DNA of 64,000 bases, from contig VCMS01000155.1 in the NCBI GenBank assembly GCA_022539475.1, forward strand, positions 165,063-229,062, in the 5' to 3' direction. Position numbers and translations under genes: made by a program. The DNA is from Gracilaria domingensis (Eukaryota; Rhodophyta; Florideophyceae; Gracilariales; Gracilariaceae). Positions 43,531 through 53,609 of this stretch are shown in pieces; within the stretch, counting starts at the first letter, position 1, and each line of letters begins with the position of its first letter. The notes under the pieces were generated by a model, which did no database searches, had not been told where the DNA came from, and was given only the letters and a program-made list of their open reading frames with translations.

Positions 43531-44700
43531 AACTTGGCAACAAGTATCACGATGGAATTTTTCTCTCTATCATTGCCCGCTGCACTTGCTTGCCCGCCGC
43601 ACTTTATTGCCCGCAGCACCTCAGCCCAGGGATGAGCTAAACACGCTTCAGACACAGAGCGCGGTTGCTGCTCTAGACTTTCAAGAATGCCGGTTTTTAC
43701 TTCGTCGTCCTCAAACTTCGCATTATAAAGATAGTCTAGGTTACCCCACAGCGCGTTCAAACGATTGTGCTGGACTTGCGCTTCAGCTACACACGGTAGA
43801 TCTTGAATGACAGTGTTAGCAGACTTGAAGATGCCGGCAGCCACGAGTTCATGACGGCGTTGACCACAATGATGCATGTACTGCACTCATGAGGGCAGTA
43901 GATGAATCCCTGTGGTTCTCTTGCATTCACATTTAGACACAGCTTTGAAACGAAGTGCTTCCGTTTCTTGACAGCCAATTCTTGATCGTGTTCAGTGTTC
44001 AATATTGTGTCATAAACGGCATGAATATTGGGCATTATAAGTAGCACGAACATTGGCTTCGATTTCGACCTGACATCGGTTGCGTCTCGCTTTACTATTG
44101 GCTTCGTCTTCGATTGAAGATAGTATTCGGCGTACAGCGTTTTATTCAACACCCGGCGAGATATTTCTTGTACTTCACAGAAGAACTTTGCGAAGTCGAT
44201 TATCCGAAACGCCCACGCATCCACGGCTGATGCGTAAACGACGTTTCCAACCTCCGGAGAGATGTATCCACTTATGGCGCTGTCGTGTTCATCAGGTGGA
44301 TTTTCTGAAGGCTCCAATCTGACTCATTCTATGCTTCACTTTCCAGCTCTGAGGCGGCAGCCATCATTTTCACCACCTGACGCATGCCCATACGGTCGTT
44401 AACTCCGGCCAATGTTCCCAGAATGTGCTCAAAAGCCTCCCGGGGGTCAAGGTCAAGTTCCACGAACAAGCGGTTGATCTTGTTGAGTACTAGCTTTGGC
44501 CGCACCTCGTGCTTCAAAGCAGCTCGCAGCAGAGTTACTGTTTGCAGGCAAACGCCGTCCACAACGTCCACGACGATAAATGTACCGTCGCACACTGGCA
44601 AGGCGCCCTCAACCTCGCCGTTTAAGTCTATTTGTCTGCGAGCGACTTGTCTAGCTTGCTCTGGACAATGCCGTTCCACAGAACCGAATGGTTGAGGTAC
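43490..44700 (-). pseudogene. EFL1: Fragment of an EFL1 (RIA1)-like GTPase gene
   Basis: Read right to left: IDLNGEVEGALPVCDGTFIV, VVDGVCLQTVTLLRAAL and PKLVLNKINRLFVELDLDP match the second half of the G domain of the 60S-subunit maturation GTPase EFL1. The G4 box reads NKIN instead of NKxD, and the DxPGH box is lost. After a stop and frame change near 44320 it continues with YISPEVGNVVYASAVDAWAF, LYAEYYL, SKPMFVLLIMPNIHAVYD and MNSWLPASSSLL, then (43886-43500) EAQVQHNRL and IVILVAKFGKQ, in EFL1 order. The N-terminal P-loop and domains III-V are absent. It is a decayed piece of a housekeeping gene lying inside a transposon. The minus frame extends to 44994 with unrelated Ser/Arg-rich sequence. 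Confidence 0.8.
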
Positions 44701-46009
44701 GGAACTATGAGGGAGGCGAGATGGTGCTGCTTCATTACTCAACGGTTCAGTACTGACTCGAAGGTTGAAATTCGAGCTTCCCCTGTCAGCCCCTTTGACT
44801 GATCTTGTCGCAGTGGAAGAGATCGAAAGTTGACGTGATGACATTCTCGACCTGAACATCTTCGGTGCCGGCTTCGGCGCACGGTGGCCTTCTGTTGCTC
44901 CGCGCTTCAGTCTTTTCGCGCCAGAGCTCAATACAGTGCGGAACTGTAGCCGGGCAGTACGTAATGGAGGGATTTCTTGATCTTCGTGCCCCACCAGTTA
45001 TTCATCGATTCGTTACGCGTCTCATCGCCATAATCCCTGCTCTGTTTGTTATGTTCATTATGGGCGATACCGGGACATATCAACTGCTTATGTTTTGTCA
45101 AGTCGTTCTTTCTCTTTAGCTCCCGTTTGCAATCGTTCCAATGATAAGATTCACGAAATCCCCAAGAAGAATGAATGACTTCAAGAACTCCAGGTCCATA
45201 TCCGTGCTGGCGTGGGCTGCTGCAGGCGTCGCACTTTCTCGTAACCTTGCCTTTGTGATTCATTCAATAATTCAAGGCATTAGTTCCAGTCATGTGGCAC
45301 TGAGGATGCTCACTCTCGGATGCGTCGTACGCCATGTTGTTGCGGTAATGATATTTCTTGCATGGATCGCACTTAGAACGGAAACTGGGAGACCACGTCC
45401 CGTTTACAGGGTTGAAGATGGATATGAGTTCCTGCGAGAAGATGAATTTGAGTTGGACTCGTTAGTTTCTCTTGTTGGGAGCCTTCAGACCCCTTCTTCA
45501 ACGCCAGAACCTTTGCACATTGCTATCGAGGCGCACGCGGAGCGTGATGAAACTATTGACTAAAGCAGAACAGAAAAAGCGCGAGAGTAACACAGCGACA
45601 CCTTCGGCTGGTTGTACATGGCTTTCATCATGAGACTCTTCATTATCGGCATGTTCGCTTCCTTCTGTCGTTCAACATTACGATCAGGGTCAGGGTTTCT
45701 GTCTCAATTTGCTCCATTGCTTCAGAGATTTGTCCGTTCTTCTCTCGTTGAAGACGGTCTTTTCAGAGATATCACGCTTCACGGAATTGCTTTCAATGTC
45801 ATTGTCTGGTCATACAAGTCGAGTGGGACTTAGCTGATGCACATCTGACTCTGTTTAAAAGAGTCTGGGCGCTTCTTTTTCCGAGACGGGTGAAGCATCA
45901 TCTCGTGAGATCGGCGTCTTTTGCCCTGCTTTGATTTGCTCACGCTGAGCATCTGATACCAACTCATCCTCCTCATATACAGACAAAGCACTTTCCTCTT
46001 CTCTTAATA
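44701..46009. other. Cargo region of the Harbinger element without a clear gene
   Basis: Frames on both strands reach 70-140 codons (for example 45141-45563 plus) but none shows a firm family. On the minus strand about 45430-44930 there are paired cysteines (KCDPCKK, RKCDACSS) and CKRELKRKNDLTKHK, which resembles a degenerate C2H2 finger, so a zinc-finger gene fragment is possible. An acidic, Glu-rich minus frame (about 46020-45860) may be the tail behind the POLE2 piece. Confidence 0.3.
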
Positions 46010-46800
46010 TCACTTCCTCCTGTTCAAGAGTTTGTGTATCTTCCTGTCGAGGTAGGTTTGCTGCGCTCGCTTCTCAGCGGGAACGTAAACGAGGAAAGAA
46101 AAGTCAGTCTTGAAAGAACTTGGGTTCATACCGAAGGTTTTCTCGTACGTGCATATGTAGCTATCAACTCTTTCCGCGAGAACTGTAACATCTCGAGTGG
46201 AGAAAACCCAGAGGCTATGGTCATGGGCCCACAGAACTGGTCTCGCAGAGAATAGCAGTGGGGTGAAAAAAGATTGATCGCTCACAGTCTTCACCAAATG
46301 AGCGTGCATCAACTCAGCCTCCGTCAGATCAGGTTTAACAGCGCAATGACGAATCATTTTCTGCATGAGGTCGTCTCTCCGAACAGCAATCTCTTGAACA
46401 ATTAAGCGAATTCGACATGGGTTGGTAGCAAGATGAACTGTTCCTGCACCCAGAGCTTGCACGAATCGCTTTGTGAACATTTGTGGTATCGACGGTCGTG
46501 GGAGTACATTTCCCTCTCCTGAGTCGTTCGGTCCGGGGACTAAGACAAAAGTGGTTTTGTCCATTAGTTCCTCGAACGCGTCTTTGACCATGGCGCCCAA
46601 CTCTCGAAAGTTGTCCCACAGAGTTGACAAATCCTCTAGTTTGTGCCGAAATGGTTGGGAAACAAAATTGCCCATGACAATTACAACAGCAGAAACAACG
46701 CCGTCTTGGACAAAGTCTTTCCAGGTATGTCACAGTCCAGCGAGAACGCGAGAGGTATCCAAATCCATATCTGAAATGAAAAGCAAAGACAGTGCCCAAG
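46010..46800 (-). pseudogene. POLE2: Fragment of DNA polymerase epsilon subunit B (POLE2/Dpb2)
   Basis: On the minus strand a broken start (SDMDLDTSRVL, about 46770) leads into MGNFVSQPF, FEELMDKTTFVLVPGPND, GNVLPRPSIP, ATNPCRIRLIVQEIAVRRDDL, HLVKTVSDQSFFTPL, WAHDHSLWVF and TFGMNPSSFKTDFSFLVYVP. These are, in order, the C-terminal calcineurin-like (inactive phosphoesterase) part of the B subunit of replicative polymerase epsilon. From 46675 to 46010 the frame is open for 221 codons; upstream there is a stop near 46730, and the N-terminal half of the gene is missing. It ends close to the LTR relic at 46862. A truncated, captured or duplicated piece of a housekeeping gene. Confidence 0.82.
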
Positions 46801-46861
46801 CTTTGCTCTTCAAGCTTTACAAGATCTGAGGTCTCACAAGTTTCACCAAACAAGTTTGAAT

Positions 46862-47500
46862 TGTTGTGCAAAACCCAGCGATGGAGAAAGACAGGCAAAG
46901 GCGGTTCAGACCCTCTCTCAAGAGGCGAGCACAGCAGTAGAGCGCTCCCACAGGTACGACACGGCAATGCCGGGTGTAAGACCGGGGTCGACCATTCCCA
47001 AATAATGGAGGCAGCGAAGCGGCGAAGAAGAAGCGTCCAGCGGTAGAGAACACACGACACAAGTCGGCAGTAGCGTCACGTGCGTAGCACGCGGTACCCA
47101 CGAGTGTGGCGATGACACGCGAGAGCGGTAATGGCCCACGCCAGTGTGTCGAGCCACGAAAGGTATGCACCGGTACACCAAGTAGTGCTACCTGTATACC
47201 AGGGACAGAAATAAAGAAAACACACACAAAGTAAACACGCGAAAGCGGTAGTGGTCCATCCCAGGGCACCGTTTGGAGTGCTGTAGGTGGTTCTGTATTT
47301 CACGCGGCATGTGGCGCTCCATGAGGCGATGTCGGCATTGCGATATATTTCGGTGGGTATTGCGGCGTGCCATACTGCTGAGGAGTGCACGGCGGGGCGT
47401 GAATTGGTTTCCGTCGTGAATAGGGCTGATATGGCGGTGGGCTCATTACATGAGGGCTGTTTGAAGAAGTTAGAGCATGGGAAGTATTGATCTGCTGTGG
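46862..47500 (-). repeat. Probable LTR relic (A/E type)
   Basis: The left border TGTTGTGCAAAACCC resembles, in reverse, the LTR end GGGTTTTGCTCTACA of element A. Next to it the reverse strand reads GGTCTTACACCCGGCAT and CTCTTGAGAGAGGGTC, like the downstream halves of the A, B and E LTRs. The other end is not found. It contains an imperfect duplication around ACACGCGA-AGCGGTA-TGG (47118 and 47238). Confidence 0.4.
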
Positions 47501-47641
47501 GATGGCAATGTAGGCCGGAGACAGCATATGACTCGATGACGGACTATACCACGGCGACGGGGACGGCTACAACCACGCCGGGTTGGGCAAGCGCGTGCAA
47601 GCTTTCGACTATCGGCGTCTCACATATCCCAATCGCTGTAT

Positions 47642-48861
47642 CTAAACAGCGATGTTGTCTCGCATCACTGATGATTCTAGACTTCGGCTTCTAGACCGTA
47701 TGTTGTCTGACTCCATTTCCAAGCTGTTCTGTAAATGCACGATTGGTGAACCATGTACACTGTTGTCTACATGGCTTGGAATTGTTTCGAATGATGTTTC
47801 ATCGTCGACATCTAATATAAAAGTATGCAGTTTGCATGCAACCATAATGATAAGCGTAACTTTGTGCCAAGGGTAGCGAATCGCCGACCAAAAGATGCCG
47901 AACTGACAGACCAATATTCCAAATGCCTTCTCAACTACTGTCCTACAAGATGACAAATACGCGTTAAACGAATCTTGCAGCCCACTCAAAACCTTTCCCA
48001 GAATGTCAACACTTTGTGCTCATTTGAGTAAGCAAGGTTAGCAGCAACAACAGCCCAATTAAGGAGCTGGGATCCTTCGAGAAGCTCATACAGTTTTGTC
48101 TAGGCAAACGCCGTAGAGTAATGTGTCACTCCGAAGTGCGTTGCTGACACAAAGCATAATCTATAGTCCGCTCGTTCTGCAGCCTAAAAGCACACAGCGA
48201 AGAATTCTTTCCGATTAAAGTACTTCTTAGGGTCTTTCAAATCGCCTAGTTTTGGCTTAGTTATCTCGATCGCAATTCCATCGAGTGCAGCGACTTTACC
48301 AAAGATCAGAGATTGGCGCAGTCGACAAAATATATTGGCTCTCTGTGTGCCTTCCGTGTGGGTCGTAAGAAACCAAGTTTCGGGTAGTTACATATCTAAA
48401 GCACACAAAGTTTCTTCAAACAAGCTCTAAACTGTGCTTGATGCTATGCCATACGGCCATCCTACGTCTAAATAGCTGGCTCTAGCCATTTTACGAAGTG
48501 CAACCAACAAAATTATTTAGAGGTTGAGTGCTGTTGAAACCTGGATATGGTGTCGCTGTGAGCGTGTTAGTGCTTGTCGTAGCGTATCCGTCAGAAGACA
48601 AAACTGTGTCTTTGTCATGCGGTACATTCGGCAAAATTGCTTAGCTGAAATACTTTTCATATGATGTGTGACATTGAATATGGATCGCGGAAGCACAGTA
48701 CGGAAAAGTAGTGAACAGTGCGCCTCATTCTGGAAAGCAAGAAGCAGATGCGCGAGCAACAACCGCTTACGATTTGGCGCATGCTGTTTCAGTATGCTCC
48801 GCAATATGTGAGGTCTACACAAGGCACGGCAAAGAAGGGCGCGGTTGCCAAGGTTTGCCAT
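47642..48861 (-). pseudogene. PIF/Harbinger transposase, inactivated
   Basis: From ATG 48861 (MANLGNRALL) an intact 114-codon frame covers the N-terminal region (ISAKQFCRMYRMTKTQFCLL). The catalytic part is broken: ALDGIAIEITKPK with the first Asp (about 48290), DPKKYFNRKEFFAVCF, a stop, then SATHFGVTHYSTAF, where the conserved second catalytic Asp of the HDS motif reads Tyr (HYS). The last part (47989-47642) is open: FNAYLSSCRTVVEKAFGIL with the catalytic Glu, then SAIRYPWHKVTLIIMVACKLHTFIL. Several stops (about 48030-48480) and the Asp loss make it non-functional. It would cut and paste the element at TWA sites. Confidence 0.8.
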
Positions 48862-49079
48862 GTGAAAGCAACGTCGCGCGTTCGAGACTGCTCTGGTAGC
48901 CTACGCGTGCATGCATCCCTACTGGTAGTAGAGATGCATGCACTCGGATAGAGAGTTCTGGGCTGTGTCTTTACACCGCACGCAATGTTTACGGAAACCA
49001 TACAACCGACCCCTTACAGATCGGGCAGCATTCACTACTTTCCAATTTTTCATTCCGTAAACTCCTGGAACGCCCCTTA

Positions 49080-49100
49080 GGGGCGTTCCAGGAGTTTACG
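49080..49100. repeat. Third Harbinger terminal repeat, head-to-head with the right end
   Basis: GGGGCGTTCCAGGAGTTTACG follows directly after TTA (49077-49079) and is the exact inverse of the right terminal repeat of the Harbinger-like element (49056-49076). The 45-bp junction is therefore palindromic around TTA. No matching far end of a second copy was found in the window. Confidence 0.7.
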
Positions 49101-51642
49101 AAAATTAAGACACGAGTGACACATTAAAATTGTATGCCCGAACACCTTGTTTTGAAGCGGTTCTCTGTTTTTCTTGTTACACTGTTGTTGGTTTTTCTTT
49201 ACTGTCGTGTTTCGGTTGGTGCATAGAAGAAAGAACGGGCTTTTCAATGAGCTATCGAACAAAGCATTTGGAGAAAGATGATGTTAGTTGCGGCCTTTCT
49301 ACTTTTCAGGTTTTGTCCTTTTCTTGGTGGATTGACAAATTTGATGTAGAACTGTTAGCTGGCCCCTTGTTGTTTGTGCAGCTTTGAGAAACAAGCTAGA
49401 AACAACGGTGTAGCTCTAAGGCGAAAACTCCTTATCTAAAAAAGTTATTATGTCTGGAGCCTTTTTTGTCTTTACCCGTTCAGTATGCATTGCACTTCAG
49501 AGCCCTACTAGAGACCCTTGTTACTCAGTTGAATGTCTGTGGAGTAAGTTTTGCCTGAACACCGACAAGATGCTCGATAGTCTGAAGGTGACGGTGCCAT
49601 TCACGACAAAGAAGCTGGCAATTTTGACTGTGGTGGTACTGGGAATATCGGAGCGGACCACGGAGCAAGAAGATTTGGATATTTAGCAGGTATGGAACAA
49701 AAACAAAAAGGCATATCGAGAGACTTTTTGGTTACGTTATTTGGCTGCTTTTGTTTTCCTTCTTGTTGGAGATGGGAGGTACAACGGTACCCTTGTAGTT
49801 AGTTTTGCACCGCCGGCTTCGCATAAACGCCACACCAAGCCTTGGACTCCCAATTACAGGCACAACATTCACACTGCCACCTCCCGCCGACGTCTGGTCG
49901 CCTCTCAGTTGACTGCGCTACGCCCTTATTCTTATTGTTACGCTCTTGCAGTGAACGTTCACAAGTCCGCCTGATGATAGAAAACAGCAACAAGTCACAT
50001 AGGATATCATACTCAGGAGCACGTGGGTGCTTCAGGAAGGCAAAAGGACTAGATGAGATGAAGGGGCACCGACGATAATTGTTCCTCATCCACCTAAGAA
50101 AAGATGTTCAGTATGTTACGCGAATCTTGCCGGAGCACATGCGAGACGAAATATTTCCCCCGCGCTGAACGTATTATCTAGATGAACACTGCTCCTTCCA
50201 TAGAACGTAACGAAGATGGTGGATCCGGGGCCGCCTTATTATATTATTGAGTACTTTTCTCTGCGTATGAAACGGTATAGAGATCTCTTTCAGGTCCGAG
50301 GTGTACCTTCCTTCCAAAACGAAGCACAGGAGCGTTGGCTGTGAGAGTAGCAACAGGTTGAGAACATAAAAATAACATCCCAGCCGCTACATGCGTGCCT
50401 GATGAAAGCGAGAAGCCGAAAGAGAGAGCCGTCAGCTTGGGCGATCTAGGCGGCACGGTGTTGGACGTCAACACTGATAGTGGCGTGGATCTTCGAAGAG
50501 AATCTTGGCAATAGCACGAGAGAAAGCGCGCGACAAACACCAGTGCACGGCGCACGGTCAGTTGTTTCTATGGCGCACTGATTGCAATGCTCTCTCGCGA
50601 GGTGATCTTGCGATCGTTGTTGGCACTGGGCAGCCGCCGGGCAGGGTTTACTGCCTGCTCTTTACGTAAATGCCATGGCGGGCGCTGCCACGAAAAGTAC
50701 TGATGGTTGAAGTGGAAAGGTATTGGAGAGCTTTTAGTGGTTGATGCCACACTCGCGCGAATACTGAGAATGGCATTGTGCGACATCCGTACATATTTGA
50801 AGCTGTTTGATTCTGAACCGGTTTCTATTGACAAACATTTTCTTTGTTGGAGTAAGGTGGTACATATGTGTGTGGAATGAATCGAGCAGTTAAAACACAA
50901 GCCGAAAAAGGAGCTGATACAGGCTGAGTGGACGCACGTCGGCATGATACACAAGTTTCCTTTTGAGGGCTAGCTAGCATTCAACAGAACAAGACGATTC
51001 AACGTATTGTAATGTAATAGTGACTAGTACAGGGTTGGAGGATGTTTGTGAGTTACAGCGATGGTCAAAAGGGCTTTTGAGCAGGTTTGATGAACATTAC
51101 GCAAACGTACAGGAGGAACAACACATCGGCTGAGCTTTGGTCTTCTTCTGTGGCCACGACTCGTGAAAACGGCGTTCTGCGCGCGTTTGACAAGACGTTG
51201 GGAGGAACAGCGAACTCGACACTTGGAGGAATTCAAAGCGACAAGCATCTGAACTTGTAGCAACACATGTTGACAGCACATGCTCGTGCCGAGCACTATT
51301 CAAGCGAGCACAAGTGATCGCGTCAACTGTTAAGAGCCACTGCTGAGGTTGCTTGTGACATGCTGCCGGCGCCTGTCAAGAGGGCACCGGAACATCGGGC
51401 GCATTGAACCAACGCGCGATGAGCACAGGACAAACTGGAAAAAACACGAGTGTATGAGCGTCGCCTGTTTGAGCGGATCTCGAGAGAGACACGCTGATTG
51501 CTCGTTTCAAAATAGAAAACCGAGACGTGCCCTTCGAGGATGAGTTGGATGCGCAGGCAAACAAAAGTCTCCAAGCGGTGCGTTTTCAAACGCCGGCGGG
51601 CGTATAAAACTGCGCTTTGCCTAGTCAAGTCTCGGGTGCGAA
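49101..51642. other. 2.5 kb without a recognised gene
   Basis: Frames are at most about 130 codons and overlap on both strands without domain signatures. A TATA box, GTATAAAAC, is at about 51602-51610 on the plus strand, 34 bp before the insertion point of element D. This may be host intergenic sequence; nothing more can be supported. Confidence 0.4.
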
Positions 51643-51944
51643 GTGATTGAAAACGCCATTTTGGTGACGGCGTCGGCGGTTACAGCCAAAGGGGGCAAAA
51701 ACAATGAAAATAAAGTTTGCTCTCGTAGAGTACCAGTCCAATCGGACGAAGAAGCACTAGCCAAATATAAGCTTACGTAGATAGAGTGCGGCAGAAGCCA
51801 AACAACAAAGCACGAACACAAGAACAGAAGAGGGATACCAAACGATAGGCGAGAAGATAAAGAAGAACAAACAAGGATAATATATGTAATGAGATATGAA
51901 TAGAAATGTGTCACAACTGGACAATGAAAAGAGAGACCTGTGCT

Positions 51945-52439
51945 CTAATAGATAGTATTGTTCTTCTTCCTAAGGGTCGCACGATGGCGACGGCTTCTGT
52001 AGTGCACACGCAGATCGTGAGCTTCGGAGAACTTGATGTCACAAACCTCGCAGTGGATGTCCTGCTCGGTGTAGTTGGCGCGACGTACGGCTCTACGATG
52101 GCGTCGGCCTGCTTGGTGAACTTCAAGCTGGCGTTGACTCTGAACCTTAATGTCGCAGACGCGGCAGCGCTTTAGGATTTGCTTACGTGGCGGGGGGTTA
52201 CGACGGCGCTTCTCCTTCTGGTGGGCTACACGAAAGATGTGGCGCTCGCGTGGCCCGTCAAGAGGCTGAACAGCCGACTTCTTTATCTGAGGAACGGGAT
52301 CGGGGACTTCTTCTATACGCTCGTCCGGATCGACCACGGACGAATACTCGCTGGATGAAACGATAGACCTTGGCACTTGATGTGAAACAAACGAAACGTT
52401 AGTAGTCACACAAAATGCCAAAAGAGTAGCTGTAGACAA
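51945..52439 (-). CDS. LTR-encoded double zinc-finger frame (3' LTR copy, intact)
   Basis: A 164-codon open frame without any ATG. A Ser/Pro/Glu-rich N-terminal part (SSSEYSSVVDPDERIEEVP) is followed by PQIKKSAVQ, GPRERHIFRVAHQKEKRRR and two fingers, CRVCDIKVQSQRQLEVHQAGRRH and, starting at CEVCDIKFS, a second with the same C-x2-C-x12-H-x5-H spacing. This is the spacing of U1/matrin/JAZ-type fingers, which often bind RNA, especially double-stranded RNA. The same frame is in the old LTR at 16894-18417. It follows a candidate 120-nt intron: joining the GC before GTAAGG (52488) to the G after AAG (52369) keeps the zinc-finger frame. Where translation starts is unknown: non-AUG start, or AUG supplied by splicing. 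It lies downstream of the LTR TATA box, so it is within the transcribed part. Confidence 0.65.
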   Translation of the reverse strand: MSTATLLAFCVTTNVSFVSHQVPRSIVSSSEYSSVVDPDERIEEVPDPVPQIKKSAVQPLDGPRERHIFRVAHQKEKRRRNPPPRKQILKRCRVCDIKVQSQRQLEVHQAGRRHRRAVRRANYTEQDIHCEVCDIKFSEAHDLRVHYRSRRHRATLRKKNNTIY

Positions 52440-52488
52440 CCTACTCTTGAACGATTGCCTCAGGGCCGTAGGTTAAGGACAACCTTAC
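52369..52488 (-). other. Candidate intron in the D LTR (3' copy)
   Basis: On the minus strand GTAAGG...TACTAAC (52398-52404)...GCCAAG. The old LTR has GTAAGG...TACTAAC...GCGAAG, also 120 nt (18347-18466), although many other bases differ. The phase is conserved: in both copies the base pair before the donor plus the G after the acceptor give a codon that continues into the zinc-finger frame. An alternative donor (GAGTAAGT in the old copy) lies about 40 nt further in. Not proven by transcript data. Confidence 0.5.
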
Positions 52489-53070
52489 GCTGTATCACAC
52501 AGTGCGTCTAGCAACAACAGGTGCAAAGCAACACTATGTGAGGAACAGAATCGCAACGCGAAAGAACCAGCAAAACCAGGGACCAAGGCCGAAACGGGAA
52601 GCAATAGAACGGATGCAGGCAGCAGAAGGCCGCCAAACAGCAAGAAACGGGGAACAAACGAAGATGACAACAACAACGGTAGTTCGGGCAAGACAGAATG
52701 GCAGATAGACCAACAACAGCGAAAGACACCAACGAAGGGAACAAAAGAGACAAGAAAGGCCAAACAAAGCGGATAATGAAAGGCAGAGTCACGCCTGCAC
52801 AAGGCTAACCCAATGGAAGGGTGGTGCAGACGCTTTGCCTACTCACACAGGACGAGCCCAGACAGAGGGTCAGTGTGAGTGGCAGTGAGCGAGGGAGGGC
52901 GGTGAGACCAGGCCGCCAAGGGGAGAAGTAGAGAGAGAAGTAGGGGATGAGGAAAGGTTGAGGACGACAAAGGGAAAAGGAGAGAGGTTGGAAGGTTGTG
53001 GGGGGGGTGGAGGGGGGAGGTCGTCGAAGGGAAGTGGTCTGGCCGGAGTTGAGTCGGAGGCGACTGCTCC

Positions 53071-53084
53071 GGCCCTTTTATGCA
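53071..53084 (-). promoter_or_regulatory. TATA box of the D LTR (3' copy)
   Basis: Minus strand TGCATAAAAGGGCC, conserved in the 5' LTR and in the old LTR at 19459-19471. Confidence 0.55.
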
Positions 53085-53609
53085 CAACCGCACCGTCGAT
53101 TCCAGGCGGGAATCGACGGTACGGTTGGCTTGGCCAATGGATGCGTTGTATCTACCGTACTAGCCTATAAGAGGCGTAGGTGGTAGATACTTTAAGCGCA
53201 TATGCCGCCACAGGGGGCGCCTACGCAACGCAGTACACAGCGTGGAATGCACGTGTATTTGCGCAAGCGCAGGCGCCTCCTGTGGGTGACCACGAATTTG
53301 GCAATTGACAGCCGATGAGGTCGGGTGGTCAGCGTTGGAGCGCTCTCTGCCACTTAAGTAGACAATCTCATGTCGCCCTGCTTGTAGTGCGGCGCCTCCT
53401 GGCCACACGCAAGGTAGATTCTGCGTAGAAAACTAACTAAACCTAAGATAGGATTAACTATAATAAAGCATTTTTAAACTATATTCTGTATTACCGCTGC
53501 GTTGGGCACAACGCAGGAGTGTAGACACGCACACCTGTCCGTGTACCGTTTGACGGGCCACACACCACCAAACCCAAACGACGCTACGCCGGGCGTCGTA
53601 AGTACTGGG

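Larger units (their letters stand above)
41954..49076. mobile_element. Harbinger-like DNA transposon with captured host gene fragments
   Basis: Ends: (A)GGGACGTTCCAGGAGTTTACG at 41954 and, reverse-complemented, GGGGCGTTCCAGGAGTTTACG at 49076, with TTA at both outer borders (41951-41953 and 49077-49079), the PIF/Harbinger target signature. Directly inside the left end the GTTTACG motif returns inverted (41991-42004), making a subterminal hairpin. A Myb/SANT-like gene runs inward from the left (42159-43640) and a dead PIF/Harbinger transposase from the right (48861-47642). Between them lie an EFL1-like and a POLE2-like fragment, both minus strand, and an LTR relic. That these belong to one 7.1-kb unit is inferred from ends and gene order. 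Confidence 0.7.
51648..53562 (-). repeat. 3' LTR of element D
   Basis: 1915 bp. Carries the intact zinc-finger frame (51945-52439), the candidate intron (52369-52488), a pyrimidine-rich leader on the sense strand, and the TATA box (53071-53084). Confidence 0.95.

Noticed and set aside
45141-45563. A 140-residue plus-strand membrane-like protein in the Harbinger cargo
   Set aside because: The minus strand at the same place shows paired cysteines and finger-like residues, so the plus frame is more likely a shadow; neither is firm.
49101-51642. Coding genes in the 2.5-kb gap (for example frames 50568-50954 and 51323-51628)
   Set aside because: Overlapping frames on both strands, no domain pattern, no consistent promoter or composition signal.
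52485-52802. A 105-residue hydrophobic frame just upstream of the candidate intron in the D LTR, looking like a membrane protein
   Set aside because: The strand is C/T-rich, so all its frames are open and hydrophobic; it has no ATG. Kept only as possible leader/exon sequence, not as a gene.
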